Source: Actinocorallia populi (GTDB taxonomy: Bacteria; Actinomycetota; Actinomycetes; Streptosporangiales; Streptosporangiaceae). Taken from it: a stretch of 64,000 bases of DNA. The stretch's first letter is position 1, and the number at the start of each line of letters is the position of its first letter. Shown in pieces: positions 34,714 to 42,409 of the stretch. Both the position numbers and the translations under genes were made by a program. The notes beneath the pieces are model-generated. The model was not told the DNA's origin, ran no database searches, and saw only the letters and a program-made list of their open reading frames with translations. The stretch covers positions 992,001 to 1,056,000 of the forward strand of contig NZ_PVZV01000002.1 in assembly GCF_002995495.1 (NCBI RefSeq), read 5' to 3'.

Positions 34714-35739
34714 ATGCGCATCGGGGTGCTCACCGGGGGAGGCGACTGCCCGGGACTCAACGCGGCGATCCGGGCGGCGGTGTTCCGGGGGGTGAAGGAG
34801 CACGGCGACGAGTTCACGGGCTTTCGCGACGGCTGGCGCGGCCCCCTCGAACGCGACGCCTTCCCTTTGGACGCGGCGGCCGTCGGGGACATCCTTCCGC
34901 TCGGCGGCACGATCCTCGGCTCCTCCCGCACCAACCCGCTGAAGGAGGACGACGGGGTCGCCCGCATCCGCCGGAACCTGGCGGACCTGGGACTGGACGC
35001 CCTGATCGCGATCGGCGGCGAGGACACCCTGGGCGTGGCGAACGCCCTGCACGAGGCGGGCGTGCCGGTCGTGGGCGTGCCCAAGACCATCGACAACGAC
35101 CTCAGCGGCACCGACCAGACCTTCGGCTTCGACACGGCCGTCTCCATCGCCACCGAGGCCGCCGACCGGCTGCGCACCACCGCCGAGAGCCACCACAGGG
35201 CGGTGGTCGTGGAGGTGATGGGCAGGCACGCCGGGTGGATCGCGCTGCACACCGGCCTGGCCGCGGGCGCCGACGCCGTCCTGGTGCCGGAGAAGCCGTT
35301 CGACATGGCGGAGGTCACCTCCCACGTCGAGGCGCGGTTCCGGGCGTCGCGCGCGGCGGTCCTCGTCGTCTCCGAGGGCGCCCGCCCCGCCGAGGGCTCG
35401 CTGGAGCTGCAGACGGGCGAGCGCGACGCCTTCGGGCACGTGCGGCTCGGCGGCGTCGGGGAGCGGCTCGCCGGGGAGCTGGAGCGGCGCACCGGCCGCG
35501 AGGCGCGCTCGGTCGTCCTGGGCCACCTCCAGCGCGGCGGGACGCCCACCGCGTTCGACCGGGTGCTGGCCACCCGGTTCGGGCTGCACGCCGCCGACGC
35601 CGTCCGCGCCGGGGCCTACGGCACCATGGTGGCGCTGCGCGGGACGGAGATCACACGGGTGCCCCTGGCGGAGGCGGTCGGCACCCTCAAGACCGTGCCG
35701 CCCGAGCGGTACGCCGAGGCCGAGGTCTTCTCCGGTTGA
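34714..35739 (+). CDS. pfp: 6-phosphofructokinase with PPi-type active-site residues
   Basis: A 341-residue PFK of group III. It phosphorylates fructose 6-phosphate. The phosphoryl-donor determinants are GGEDT (Asp104 in place of the Gly of ATP enzymes) and PKTIDND (Lys124 in place of Gly). This Asp/Lys pair is the signature of pyrophosphate-dependent enzymes, as in Amycolatopsis methanolica. Fructose-6-phosphate residues are in MGRHAGW. PPi dependence would make the reaction reversible; it is predicted, not shown. The ATG start follows AAGGGGG. Confidence 0.9.
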   Translation: MRIGVLTGGGDCPGLNAAIRAAVFRGVKEHGDEFTGFRDGWRGPLERDAFPLDAAAVGDILPLGGTILGSSRTNPLKEDDGVARIRRNLADLGLDALIAIGGEDTLGVANALHEAGVPVVGVPKTIDNDLSGTDQTFGFDTAVSIATEAADRLRTTAESHHRAVVVEVMGRHAGWIALHTGLAAGADAVLVPEKPFDMAEVTSHVEARFRASRAAVLVVSEGARPAEGSLELQTGERDAFGHVRLGGVGERLAGELERRTGREARSVVLGHLQRGGTPTAFDRVLATRFGLHAADAVRAGAYGTMVALRGTEITRVPLAEAVGTLKTVPPERYAEAEVFSG

Positions 35740-35827
35740 GGACGATCTCCGATAACCGGTCGAAGTGCTCTCCGGAATGGGCGACACTGAAAGACGGTTC
35801 CCGCAACGTCTGACGGAGGTCTGAATC

Positions 35828-37039
35828 ATGCCCCTGGCGCCCGCCGCCGGTGAGCCGTGTGTGCTGCTGAAGCTCGGCGAGATCGTCCTGAAGGGCAAGA
35901 ACCGCCATCAGTTCGAGCAGCGGCTGCAGAGCAACATCCGCAAGGCGCTCGCCTCCACGGGGGTCGGCGTCGACCTCTGGCAGCGCTCCGGTGTGATCAT
36001 CATCCGGGCCGGCAGCGGCCTGGCCGAGGACGTCGAGAAGGTCGCCAAGCGGCTGGAGGACGTCATGGGCATCGTCATCGTGCACCGCACGCGGCGGGTG
36101 CCCAAGGACGTCGAGTCGATGACCGCGGCCGCGCTGGAGGCGGTGGCCCAGCACCCGATGACGGCCCGCGGCGGCAGCTTCGCGGTGCGCCCGCGCCGCC
36201 GCGACAAGCGCTTCCCGATCACCTCCTCGCAGATCGGGATCTCGGTCGGCTCGGCCATCAACGTCAAGTTCGGTCTGCCGGTCGACCTGAAGAACCCCGA
36301 CATCACCGTCTCCATCGAGGTCGACCGCGACGAGGTGTTCGTCTACACCGACGGCGCGCCCGGCCAGGGCGGGCTGCCGGTGGGCTCCAGCGGGCGCGGT
36401 CTGGTGCTGATGTCCGGTGGTATCGACTCCCCGGTCGCCGCCTACCGGATGATGCGCCGCGGCCTGCGGGTGGACTACCTGCACTTCTCCGGCATGCCCT
36501 TCACCGGCCCCGAGTCGATCTACAAGGCGTACGCGCTGGTGCGCGAGCTCGACAAGTTCCAGGGCGACTCGCGGCTGTACGTGGTGCCGTTCGGCAAGGC
36601 GCAGCAGCAGATCAAGTCCGCGGGCGAGGACCGGCTGGCGATCGTCGCCCAGCGGCGGCTGATGCTCAAGACCGCCGAGATCGTGGCCGAGCGGCGCCGC
36701 GCCGGCGCGCTCATCACCGGTGACGCCCTGGGCCAGGTGGCCAGCCAGACCCTGGTCAACATGACGGCGCTGGACGACGCGGTGGACCTGCCGATCCTGC
36801 GCCCGCTGGTCGGCATGGACAAGATCGAGATCATGGACCAGGCGCGCCGCAACGCCACCCTGGCCATCTCCGAGCTGCCCGACGAGGACTGCTGCTCGAT
36901 GCTGGCCCCGCGCCGGCCCGAGACCGCGGCGCGCATCGCCGACCTGCGGCAGATCGAGAAGCGGCTGGACGCCGAGGAGCTGGCCGAGCAGCTGGCCGAC
37001 TCGGTGCAGGAGCACCGCCCGGTCTACGGCACGGACTGA
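35828..37039 (+). CDS. thiI: tRNA 4-thiouridine synthetase ThiI (no rhodanese domain)
   Basis: A 403-residue protein: NFLD/THUMP RNA-binding part (about 10-180) and PP-loop adenylation domain with SGGIDSP (196-202) and ITGDALGQVASQT. There is no C-terminal rhodanese domain. It ends soon after a DEDCCSM cysteine pair. It activates U8 of tRNA with ATP for thiolation. Without the rhodanese domain, sulfur delivery may come from a cysteine desulfurase. A convergent hairpin ends it. Confidence 0.92.
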   Translation: MPLAPAAGEPCVLLKLGEIVLKGKNRHQFEQRLQSNIRKALASTGVGVDLWQRSGVIIIRAGSGLAEDVEKVAKRLEDVMGIVIVHRTRRVPKDVESMTAAALEAVAQHPMTARGGSFAVRPRRRDKRFPITSSQIGISVGSAINVKFGLPVDLKNPDITVSIEVDRDEVFVYTDGAPGQGGLPVGSSGRGLVLMSGGIDSPVAAYRMMRRGLRVDYLHFSGMPFTGPESIYKAYALVRELDKFQGDSRLYVVPFGKAQQQIKSAGEDRLAIVAQRRLMLKTAEIVAERRRAGALITGDALGQVASQTLVNMTALDDAVDLPILRPLVGMDKIEIMDQARRNATLAISELPDEDCCSMLAPRRPETAARIADLRQIEKRLDAEELAEQLADSVQEHRPVYGTD

Positions 37040-37059
37040 CCGCCGCGCCGGCTCAGTCC
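37033..37059. terminator. Bidirectional hairpin over two convergent stop codons
   Basis: GGACTGA (37033-37039, holding the ThiI stop) pairs with TCAGTCC (37053-37059, holding the stop of the minus-strand gene), with extra G-C pairs inside. Probably terminates both transcripts. Confidence 0.5.
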
Positions 37060-38030
37060 TCGATGACCCCTTCGGCGCGGAGCCGCAGGGCGAGCACCTC
37101 GACGGGCGGGTCGGGGTCGAAGTCCGACGGGCGGGGCGGCTCGGGGCCGTCCTCGCCGAACCGGGCGGCCTTCTCCACGCGGATGATGCGGAAGCGCCGC
37201 CCGCACACCTCCAGCGCGTCCAGCCTGCCGGCGAGCAGGCGGGCCGCCGCCCGGTCGTAGGCGGTGCGGGTGGGCTCGTCCACGCGTTCCACCACGGGGG
37301 CGACCTGCTGGAGGTACTCGGCGAGGGCCTCGCGGGCCCGCTGCGGGGTGGGGCAGGCGGCGGTCGACGACCGCCACCCGTCGTGCAGGTACTCGGCGAC
37401 GGAGAAGGCCGGGAGCATGGGGATGGGCACCGGGTGCGAGCGCGCCGCCCGCCGGGCGTCTGACCTGGCCTGCTCGTTCGGCGCCCCGGGCTGCTCGACG
37501 GCCTCGGCGAAGCGCACGGCGAGCTCGGCGCACTCGGCCTCCGGGTGGCCCGCCCGGCCGGAGGGGCCGAGCGTCTCGTACCGCGGGGCCGGGGCGGTGC
37601 GCGGGTCGGGGTCGGTGGGGCGCGGCGGTTCGGGTTCGCCGCTGAGGTTCAGCCGCAGGATCTGCTCCACGCGGATGATCCGGAACCGGCGGCCCGCCAC
37701 GACGAGCTCGTCGTAGCGCTCCCAGTCCAGCACGCGGGCCGCGGCCAGGTAGGGCTCGGGCTCGGCGGCCGCGCGCGCCTCCAGCCGCAGGTGGCCGGCC
37801 AGGTCGTCGCGGGAGCACTGGGGGGTGGCCTCCCCCAGGGTGATCACGCGCCAGTCCCCGCCGAGTTCCTCGGCGACCCCGAACATGGGACCGGCCAGGA
37901 CGGTCAGCGGGTACTCCCGCCGGGCCCGCCGGGCGTCGTGCGCGACGAGCGCCCGCACCGGGTCATCGGTGGTGGTCAGCTCGTGTAGCCCTTGTTCCAG
38001 AGCCTCGTCCTCATGGGGCATGCCCCACAT
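37053..38030 (-). CDS. DUF5954-like protein with an internal duplication
   Basis: A 325-residue cytosolic protein in two homologous halves. Each ends in the same block: GRRFRIIRVEQILRL then PRPTDPDP in the first half, and GRRFRIIRVEKAARF then PRPSDFDP in the second. It fits actinobacterial DUF5954, whose function is unknown. No membrane segments. The start at 38030 follows GGGG; one nine bases downstream is possible. Confidence 0.75.
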   Translation of the reverse strand: MWGMPHEDEALEQGLHELTTTDDPVRALVAHDARRARREYPLTVLAGPMFGVAEELGGDWRVITLGEATPQCSRDDLAGHLRLEARAAAEPEPYLAAARVLDWERYDELVVAGRRFRIIRVEQILRLNLSGEPEPPRPTDPDPRTAPAPRYETLGPSGRAGHPEAECAELAVRFAEAVEQPGAPNEQARSDARRAARSHPVPIPMLPAFSVAEYLHDGWRSSTAACPTPQRAREALAEYLQQVAPVVERVDEPTRTAYDRAAARLLAGRLDALEVCGRRFRIIRVEKAARFGEDGPEPPRPSDFDPDPPVEVLALRLRAEGVIED

Positions 38031-38148
38031 GGTCCCCTGCCCCTACCGTACTTTCGCCGATTCGCGCCGGATCGCCGATACGGTTCCGCTTTCCGGACGG
38101 CCTCGGAGGAAAATCCTCAACCCGGGATAAAGATCCTTATACTCTGAC

Positions 38149-38180
38149 GGCCGGGCGCGCGGAGATCCGCACGCCCGGCC
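38149..38180 (-). terminator. Terminator hairpin after the DAHP synthase gene
   Basis: GGCCGGGCG (38149-38157) and CGCCCGGCC (38172-38180) form a perfect 9-bp stem that extends inward through GCGGA/TCCGC. It lies 28 bp past the stop of the minus-strand gene. The stretch from here to 38030 is AT-richer and should hold the promoter of the DUF5954 gene. Confidence 0.7.
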
Positions 38181-38207
38181 GCCGGGCCACCTCAGGCCGT
38201 GGCCGCC

Positions 38208-39248
38208 TCAGGCCGGGACGGCCGCGGCGGGGACGGTGAGCGAGCGGCCCACCACCGGGGGCAGCGCGCGCACCAGCTCGGCCAGCTCGGCGAGGTCCTC
38301 CCGGACCAGCGCCTGGGGGCCGTCGCACAGCGCGGTCTCGGGGTGCGGGTGCACGTCGATGATGACGCCGTCGGCGCCGATCGCGATGGCCGCGCGGGTG
38401 AGCGGGAGCACCAGGTCGCGGTGGCCGCCGGAGTGGGACGGGTCCACGATCACCGGCAGGTGCGACAACCGCTGGGCCACCGGGACCGCGGAGATGTCCA
38501 GGGTGTTGCGGGTGGCCTTCTCGAAGGTGCGGATGCCGCGCTCGCACAGGACGACGTCGAGGTTGCCGCGCTGGGCGACGTACTCGGCCGACATCAGCCA
38601 CTCCTCGATGGTCCCGCTCATGCCGCGCTTGATCATGACGGGCTTGCCGGCCTCGCCGACCGCCTGCAGCAGCGCGAAGTTCTGGGTGTTGCGGGTGCCG
38701 ATCTGCAGCATGTCGGCGTACCGGGCGACCAGTTCCACGTCGCGCGCGTCCACCACCTCGGTCACGACCGGCATGCCGGTCTCGGCCCGCACGTCCGCCA
38801 GGATGCGCAGCCCCTCCTCGCCCAGGCCCTGGAAGGCGTACGGGGAGGTGCGGGGCTTGAAGGCGCCGCCGCGCAGCAGGGTGGCGCCGGCCGACTGCGC
38901 CATGCGGGCGGCCTCGAGGGTCTGCTCGGGGGTCTCCACCGCGCAGGGGCCGGCGATCAGGGTCATGGCGCCGGGGCCGATCGGCACGCCGCCGACGTGC
39001 ACGGTCGAGCGCTCCGCGTGGTGCTCGCGGCTCACCAGCTTGTAGGGGGCGCTGATCCGCACCACCTCGACGACGCCGCGCTGGCCGCCGAGGTTGAGCG
39101 CCTCGAAGCGCTCGGCGTCGCCGACCAGGCCGACGATGGTGCGGTTGACCCCGCGGCTGACGAAGGCCTCGCCGCCCGCCGACTCGACGAGCGAGACGAC
39201 GTTGTCGAGGTCGGACTCGGTGGCTTCGGCGGTCATGACGACGACCAT
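38208..39248 (-). CDS. aroF: 3-deoxy-7-phosphoheptulonate (DAHP) synthase, type I with N-terminal regulatory domain
   Basis: First enzyme of the shikimate pathway, joining phosphoenolpyruvate and erythrose 4-phosphate. An N-terminal ferredoxin-like/ACT-type domain (about 1-70) precedes the TIM barrel with MTLIAGPCAVET (metal Cys), LRGGAFKPRTSPYAFQGLG, MIKRGMSGTIEEW and VDPSHSGGHR. The domain plan resembles the Thermotoga and Bacillus type Ib enzymes, in which the N-domain senses aromatic amino acids. AAGGAG lies ten bases before the ATG. The leader holds an aromatic leader peptide and terminator, so attenuation is likely. Confidence 0.93.
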   Translation of the reverse strand: MVVVMTAEATESDLDNVVSLVESAGGEAFVSRGVNRTIVGLVGDAERFEALNLGGQRGVVEVVRISAPYKLVSREHHAERSTVHVGGVPIGPGAMTLIAGPCAVETPEQTLEAARMAQSAGATLLRGGAFKPRTSPYAFQGLGEEGLRILADVRAETGMPVVTEVVDARDVELVARYADMLQIGTRNTQNFALLQAVGEAGKPVMIKRGMSGTIEEWLMSAEYVAQRGNLDVVLCERGIRTFEKATRNTLDISAVPVAQRLSHLPVIVDPSHSGGHRDLVLPLTRAAIAIGADGVIIDVHPHPETALCDGPQALVREDLAELAELVRALPPVVGRSLTVPAAAVPA

Positions 39249-39301
39249 GCTGGTCTCCTTGGAAGAGGCTGGGAAGGGCGGAAGAGGTTCGAGGACGCGA
39301 A

Positions 39302-39335
39302 AGAGCCCCGGGCCGAAGAGGCGGCCCGGGGCTCT
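39302..39335 (-). terminator. Attenuator hairpin in the DAHP synthase leader
   Basis: Perfect 14-bp stem: arms 39302-39315 and 39322-39335 with a six-base loop. On the minus strand it is followed by a short T run (CTCTTTCGCG). It lies 13 bases after the leader-peptide stop and 53 bases before the structural gene, as expected for an intrinsic attenuator. Confidence 0.8.
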
Positions 39336-39348
39336 GGTGTGAAGCAGG

Positions 39349-39420
39349 TCAGCGCAGCGTGCGGCTGACGATCACCCGTCCGGGCTCGCCATACCAAAAG
39401 AAGTAAACGACGCTGCGCAT
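39349..39420 (-). CDS. Aromatic leader peptide of the DAHP synthase gene
   Basis: A 23-codon frame from ATG (39420) to TGA (39349). Residues 6-10 are Tyr-Phe-Phe-Trp-Tyr, five aromatic codons in a row in a genome where such a run is very unlikely by chance. The remaining residues are mostly small or charged. A hairpin using GTCAGC and GCTGAC (39348-39369) overlaps its end and could be the pause or anti-antiterminator stem. Ribosome stalling at scarce aromatic tRNAs would prevent the downstream terminator from forming. The design is as in trp and in corynebacterial aro leader peptides. Confidence 0.82.
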   Translation of the reverse strand: MRSVVYFFWYGEPGRVIVSRTLR

Positions 39421-39523
39421 GAGGACCAGGGTAAGGCATCCTCGCGCCGTCCCCGCACACCGGGGTGGAACGCGGGGGCTGGAATCCGGCCCGGGTCCGA
39501 AGGATGGCAGGATGGGCGGGAAC

Positions 39524-40105
39524 ATGACCCCTCCACAGAAACCCTTGCCGCCGGGGCAGTACGTGCCCCGGGGATTCCCGGTGCTGCACTACGGGCCCGT
39601 GCCGCGCTTCCGCCCGGAGCGGTGGGACTTCCGGGTCTTCGGACCCACCGCCGGGGGAGCGGAGGCCCGCTGGGACTGGGACGAGTTCCAGAAGCTCCCG
39701 CGCGCCCAGGTGGTCGCCGACTTCCACTGCGTCACCAAGTTCACGATCCCGGACAACCTCTGGGAGGGCGTGACGGGCCGCGCGCTGCTGGAGCTGGCGC
39801 CCCCCCACCCCGACGTCACCCACGTCATGCTCTGGGCCGAGTACGGCTACAGCGCCAACATCAGGCTGAGCGACCTGGCCGACGAGGGGACGCTGTTCGC
39901 CACCCACCACAACGGCGAGCCGCTCACCGCCGACCACGGATTCCCCGTCCGGGCGGTCGTCTCGCACCTGTACGGCTGGAAGAGCGTGAAGTGGGCGAGA
40001 GGCATCGAGTACCTCGTCGGCGACCGCCGCGGCTTCTGGGAGGAGCGCGGCTACCACAACACCGCCGATCCGTGGCTGGAGCAGCGCTACTCCTACCAGG
40101 AGTGA
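39524..40105 (+). CDS. Sulfite-oxidase-like molybdopterin enzyme
   Basis: A 193-residue Oxidored_molyb (SUOX-fold) protein with the molybdenum-ligand Cys in VADFHCVTKF, cofactor residues in MLWAEYGYSANI and LTADHGFPVRAVV, and the tail WARGIEYLVGDRRGFWEERGYHN. It lacks a signal peptide and dimerisation domain, so it is a compact cytosolic form. Substrate unknown. Starts at 39512 or 39524 are both possible. Confidence 0.85.
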   Translation: MTPPQKPLPPGQYVPRGFPVLHYGPVPRFRPERWDFRVFGPTAGGAEARWDWDEFQKLPRAQVVADFHCVTKFTIPDNLWEGVTGRALLELAPPHPDVTHVMLWAEYGYSANIRLSDLADEGTLFATHHNGEPLTADHGFPVRAVVSHLYGWKSVKWARGIEYLVGDRRGFWEERGYHNTADPWLEQRYSYQE

Positions 40106-40132
40106 CGGGCGGCGCGGGCGGGCGCGGCATAG

Positions 40133-40143
40133 TCACCTGGTGA
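40133..40143. promoter_or_regulatory. Short palindrome upstream of the LytTR regulator
   Basis: TCACCTGGTGA has perfect 5-bp arms around one base and lies 42 bp upstream of the LytTR gene start in a 79-bp gap. It could be an operator or part of a promoter; evidence is weak. Confidence 0.25.
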
Positions 40144-40184
40144 AAGTGATTGCGTGCACAGCGTGAGCGCGGGAGGGTCCTCCC

Positions 40185-41027
40185 ATGCTTCGTGTCCTCG
40201 CGGTCGATGACGAACCGCCCGCCCTCGACGAACTGATCCGCCTGCTGCGCGCCGACCCCCGGATCGACCGGGTGGCCGGGGCCTGCGACCCGGCGGAGGC
40301 GCTGCGCGGGCTGAGCCGCGTGCTGGCCGGCGGAGACCGGCTGGACGCGGTGTTCCTCGACGTGCGCATGCCCGGCCTGGACGGCTTCGACTTCACCCGG
40401 CTGCTGGCGGGGTTCGCCGAGCCGCCCGTCGTGGTCTTCGTGACCGCCCACGCGGACGGCGCCGTCGCCGCCTTCGACCTCGGCGCGGTGGACTACCTCC
40501 TGAAACCGGTGCGGCCCGAGCGGCTGGCCGAGGCGGTCCGCCGGGTGGAGCGGGCGGTGCGGCGCGGCGGGGACGAGGCCGCGCCGGACGAGGTGATCCC
40601 GGTGGAGCTCGGCGGCCGCACCCGCATGGTCAGCCGCTCGGCGGTCACCCACGTGGAGGCGCACGGCGACTACGTCCGCCTGCACACGGTCGGCGAGGGC
40701 GCGGGCTACCTGGTCCGCATCCCGCTGACCGTGCTGGCGCGGCGGTGGGAGGGCGCGGGGTTCATCCGCATCCACCGCAGCACGCTGGTGTCGTCCGCGC
40801 ACATCGAGGAGCTGCTCTTCGACGAGGGCCGTGCCTCGGTGCGGGTGGGCGGAGCGGTGCTGGCGGTGAGCCGCAGGCACACCCGCCGGGTCAGGGACCT
40901 GCTCGTGCGCGGTTTCAAGTCCGACCGGAACGCCGGTCCCGCCGCCGACCGGACCGGCCCCGACCGTTCGTCGCGCATGATCGGCCGTTCACCCGACCCT
41001 CACGCTACGTACATCGACGGCTACTGA
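40185..41027 (+). CDS. LytTR-family response regulator
   Basis: A 280-residue regulator with a receiver domain (AVDDEPPALDEL; phospho-acceptor Asp in AVFLDVRMPG; Lys in YLLKPVRP), then a LytTR DNA-binding domain (about 135-245, with HVEAHGDYVRLHT and FIRIHRSTLVSSAHIEEL), then a disordered tail. No LytS-type kinase is beside it, so it is an orphan here. The ATG start follows GGGAGG. A large hairpin lies about 175 bp downstream. Confidence 0.92.
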   Translation: MLRVLAVDDEPPALDELIRLLRADPRIDRVAGACDPAEALRGLSRVLAGGDRLDAVFLDVRMPGLDGFDFTRLLAGFAEPPVVVFVTAHADGAVAAFDLGAVDYLLKPVRPERLAEAVRRVERAVRRGGDEAAPDEVIPVELGGRTRMVSRSAVTHVEAHGDYVRLHTVGEGAGYLVRIPLTVLARRWEGAGFIRIHRSTLVSSAHIEELLFDEGRASVRVGGAVLAVSRRHTRRVRDLLVRGFKSDRNAGPAADRTGPDRSSRMIGRSPDPHATYIDGY

Positions 41028-41202
41028 CCGTTGGTCGCGGGAGGGTCGCCGGAGTCTGCCCCCGGAGCGCCCGCCTGCCTATTGTTCTCTTCAGCAAGGC
41101 GATTCTGGAGGTCCTCCTCAGGACCGGGGTTCACGCCCCGGGACAGGAGGGTCACAGCCGCCGGATCCCGTACCGGGGGGGTGGGATCCGACGGTGATGG
41201 CT

Positions 41203-41247
41203 CAGGCGCCGAGCGGACAGTCGGGGGGTTGTCCGTCTCGGCGCCTG
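41203..41247 (+). terminator. Large imperfect hairpin downstream of the LytTR gene
   Basis: CAGGCGCCGAG then CGGACA pairs with TGTCCG, T, CTCGGCGCCTG: 17 pairs with one bulged base and a ten-base loop; GGGCGTTTTCGG follows. It is a good terminator. Between 41028 and 41202 no gene is seen, but GGATCCC and GGGATCC (41163-41189) form another inverted pair. Confidence 0.65.
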
Positions 41248-41307
41248 GGCGTTTTCGGGCCTTCTCGGGACTCACCGCTCATCCCGAGAAGGTCCTCTTT
41301 CGTCCCG

Positions 41308-41528
41308 GCCCCGATCGCTCCAAGCCTCGCGATCGCTCAGGCTTCACGATCGCTCCAAGCCCCGCGATCGTCCCGGCCCCGCGAACGCTCCAAGCCCCGC
41401 GATCGTCCTGGCCCCGCGATCGCCCAGGCTTCACGAACGCCCTGGCGCTGCGAACGCTCCAGGCTTCGCGATCGCTTCGGCCTCGCGATCGCACCGGCTT
41501 CGTGAATGCCGCCGGTTCGCGAAGGGCG
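41308..41528. repeat. Degenerate tandem array of 16-18 bp units containing GCGATCGC
   Basis: Twelve full units and a partial one fill the gap up to the endonuclease IV stop codon. Unit starts are near 41308, 41324, 41341, 41359, 41376, 41394, 41411, 41428, 41445, 41463, 41480, 41497 and 41515. The consensus is approximately GCYYCGCGATCGCTCMRG, with CGATCG or CGAACG at the centre. Unit length alternates between 17 and 18, which rules out a repeat protein. The units are diverged, so the array is old. Confidence 0.85.
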
Positions 41529-41529
41529 G

Positions 41530-42375
41530 TCAGCCCCGCAGCCGCTTCAGCGTGTCGATGTCGGTCTTGTGGGGCTCGGCGGAACGGCCCGGGGTCTCGA
41601 TGATCAGGGGGACTCCCGCCACGGCCGGGTGGGCCATCAGGTCGGCGAACGGCTGCTCGCCGATGTGCCCGGCGCCGATGTTCTCGTGCCGGTCCTTGCG
41701 GGAGCCGCACACGTCCTTGGAGTCGTTGGCGTGGATCAGCTGCAGCCTGCCGGCGCCGACGGTCTCGACCAGCGCGTCGAGGGTGCGGGTGACGCCCCCC
41801 TCCGCGGTCAGGTCGTGCCCGGCGGCGAAGGCGTGGCAGGTGTCCAGGCAGACGCCGAGCTTGGGGTGGTGGTCCAGCGCCTCGAAGTAGGGGCCGAGCT
41901 GGTCGACGGTGGCGCACAGCATCGCGCCCTGCCCGGCCATCGGCTCCAGCAGCAGGCTCGGCGCGTTCTCGGGCAGAGCCCTCAGCAGCGGCAGCACCCG
42001 CTCGTGGATCTGCGCCATCGCCGCCTCCACCGGCTGGGTCACCGCGGAACCGGTGTGCACCACCACCCCCTTGGCGCCGATCGCGGTGCCGCGCTCCAGC
42101 GCGTGCGCCACCGACTCCAGCGACTTCTCCAGGGTGTCGGCGTTGGGGGAGCCGAAGTTCACCAGGTAGGAGGCGTGCACGTAGACGGGCAGCACCGACT
42201 CCCGCAGCAGGGCGTCCTCCGCGGGCCTGCCCGCGGTCAGCGCCCACCCGCGGGGGTTGCTGACGAAGACCTGGACGGCCTCGGCACCGATCTCCGCCGC
42301 GTACTTCAGGCCTCCGGTGCCCAACCCCCCGGCCACCGGCACATGCGCCCCGATGGGGCTCTTCTGTGTGGTCAT
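41530..42375 (-). CDS. nfo: Endonuclease IV (AP endonuclease family 2)
   Basis: Cleaves DNA 5' to abasic sites using three zinc ions. The 281-residue TIM barrel has SPIGAHVPVAGGL, VYVHASYLVNFGSP, LLLEPMAGQG, GVCLDTCHAFAAGHDL, LIHANDSKD, DRHENIGAGHIG and LIIETPG, which include the metal-binding His, Glu and Asp residues. The gene is transcribed towards the repeat array. A -10-like TACCCT nine bases before the ATG suggests an almost leaderless message. Confidence 0.93.
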   Translation of the reverse strand: MTTQKSPIGAHVPVAGGLGTGGLKYAAEIGAEAVQVFVSNPRGWALTAGRPAEDALLRESVLPVYVHASYLVNFGSPNADTLEKSLESVAHALERGTAIGAKGVVVHTGSAVTQPVEAAMAQIHERVLPLLRALPENAPSLLLEPMAGQGAMLCATVDQLGPYFEALDHHPKLGVCLDTCHAFAAGHDLTAEGGVTRTLDALVETVGAGRLQLIHANDSKDVCGSRKDRHENIGAGHIGEQPFADLMAHPAVAGVPLIIETPGRSAEPHKTDIDTLKRLRG

Positions 42376-42409
42376 GATGGGGCCAGGGTAACGGGCGCGG
42401 CCGACAACG

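Noticed and set aside
38199-39368. 389-codon plus-strand frame opposite the DAHP synthase gene
   Set aside because: Low-complexity antisense frame typical of high-GC DNA; the minus-strand gene has every catalytic motif.
41308-41528. CRISPR array
   Set aside because: Units are 16-18 bp, contiguous and degenerate, with no unique spacers and no cas genes nearby.
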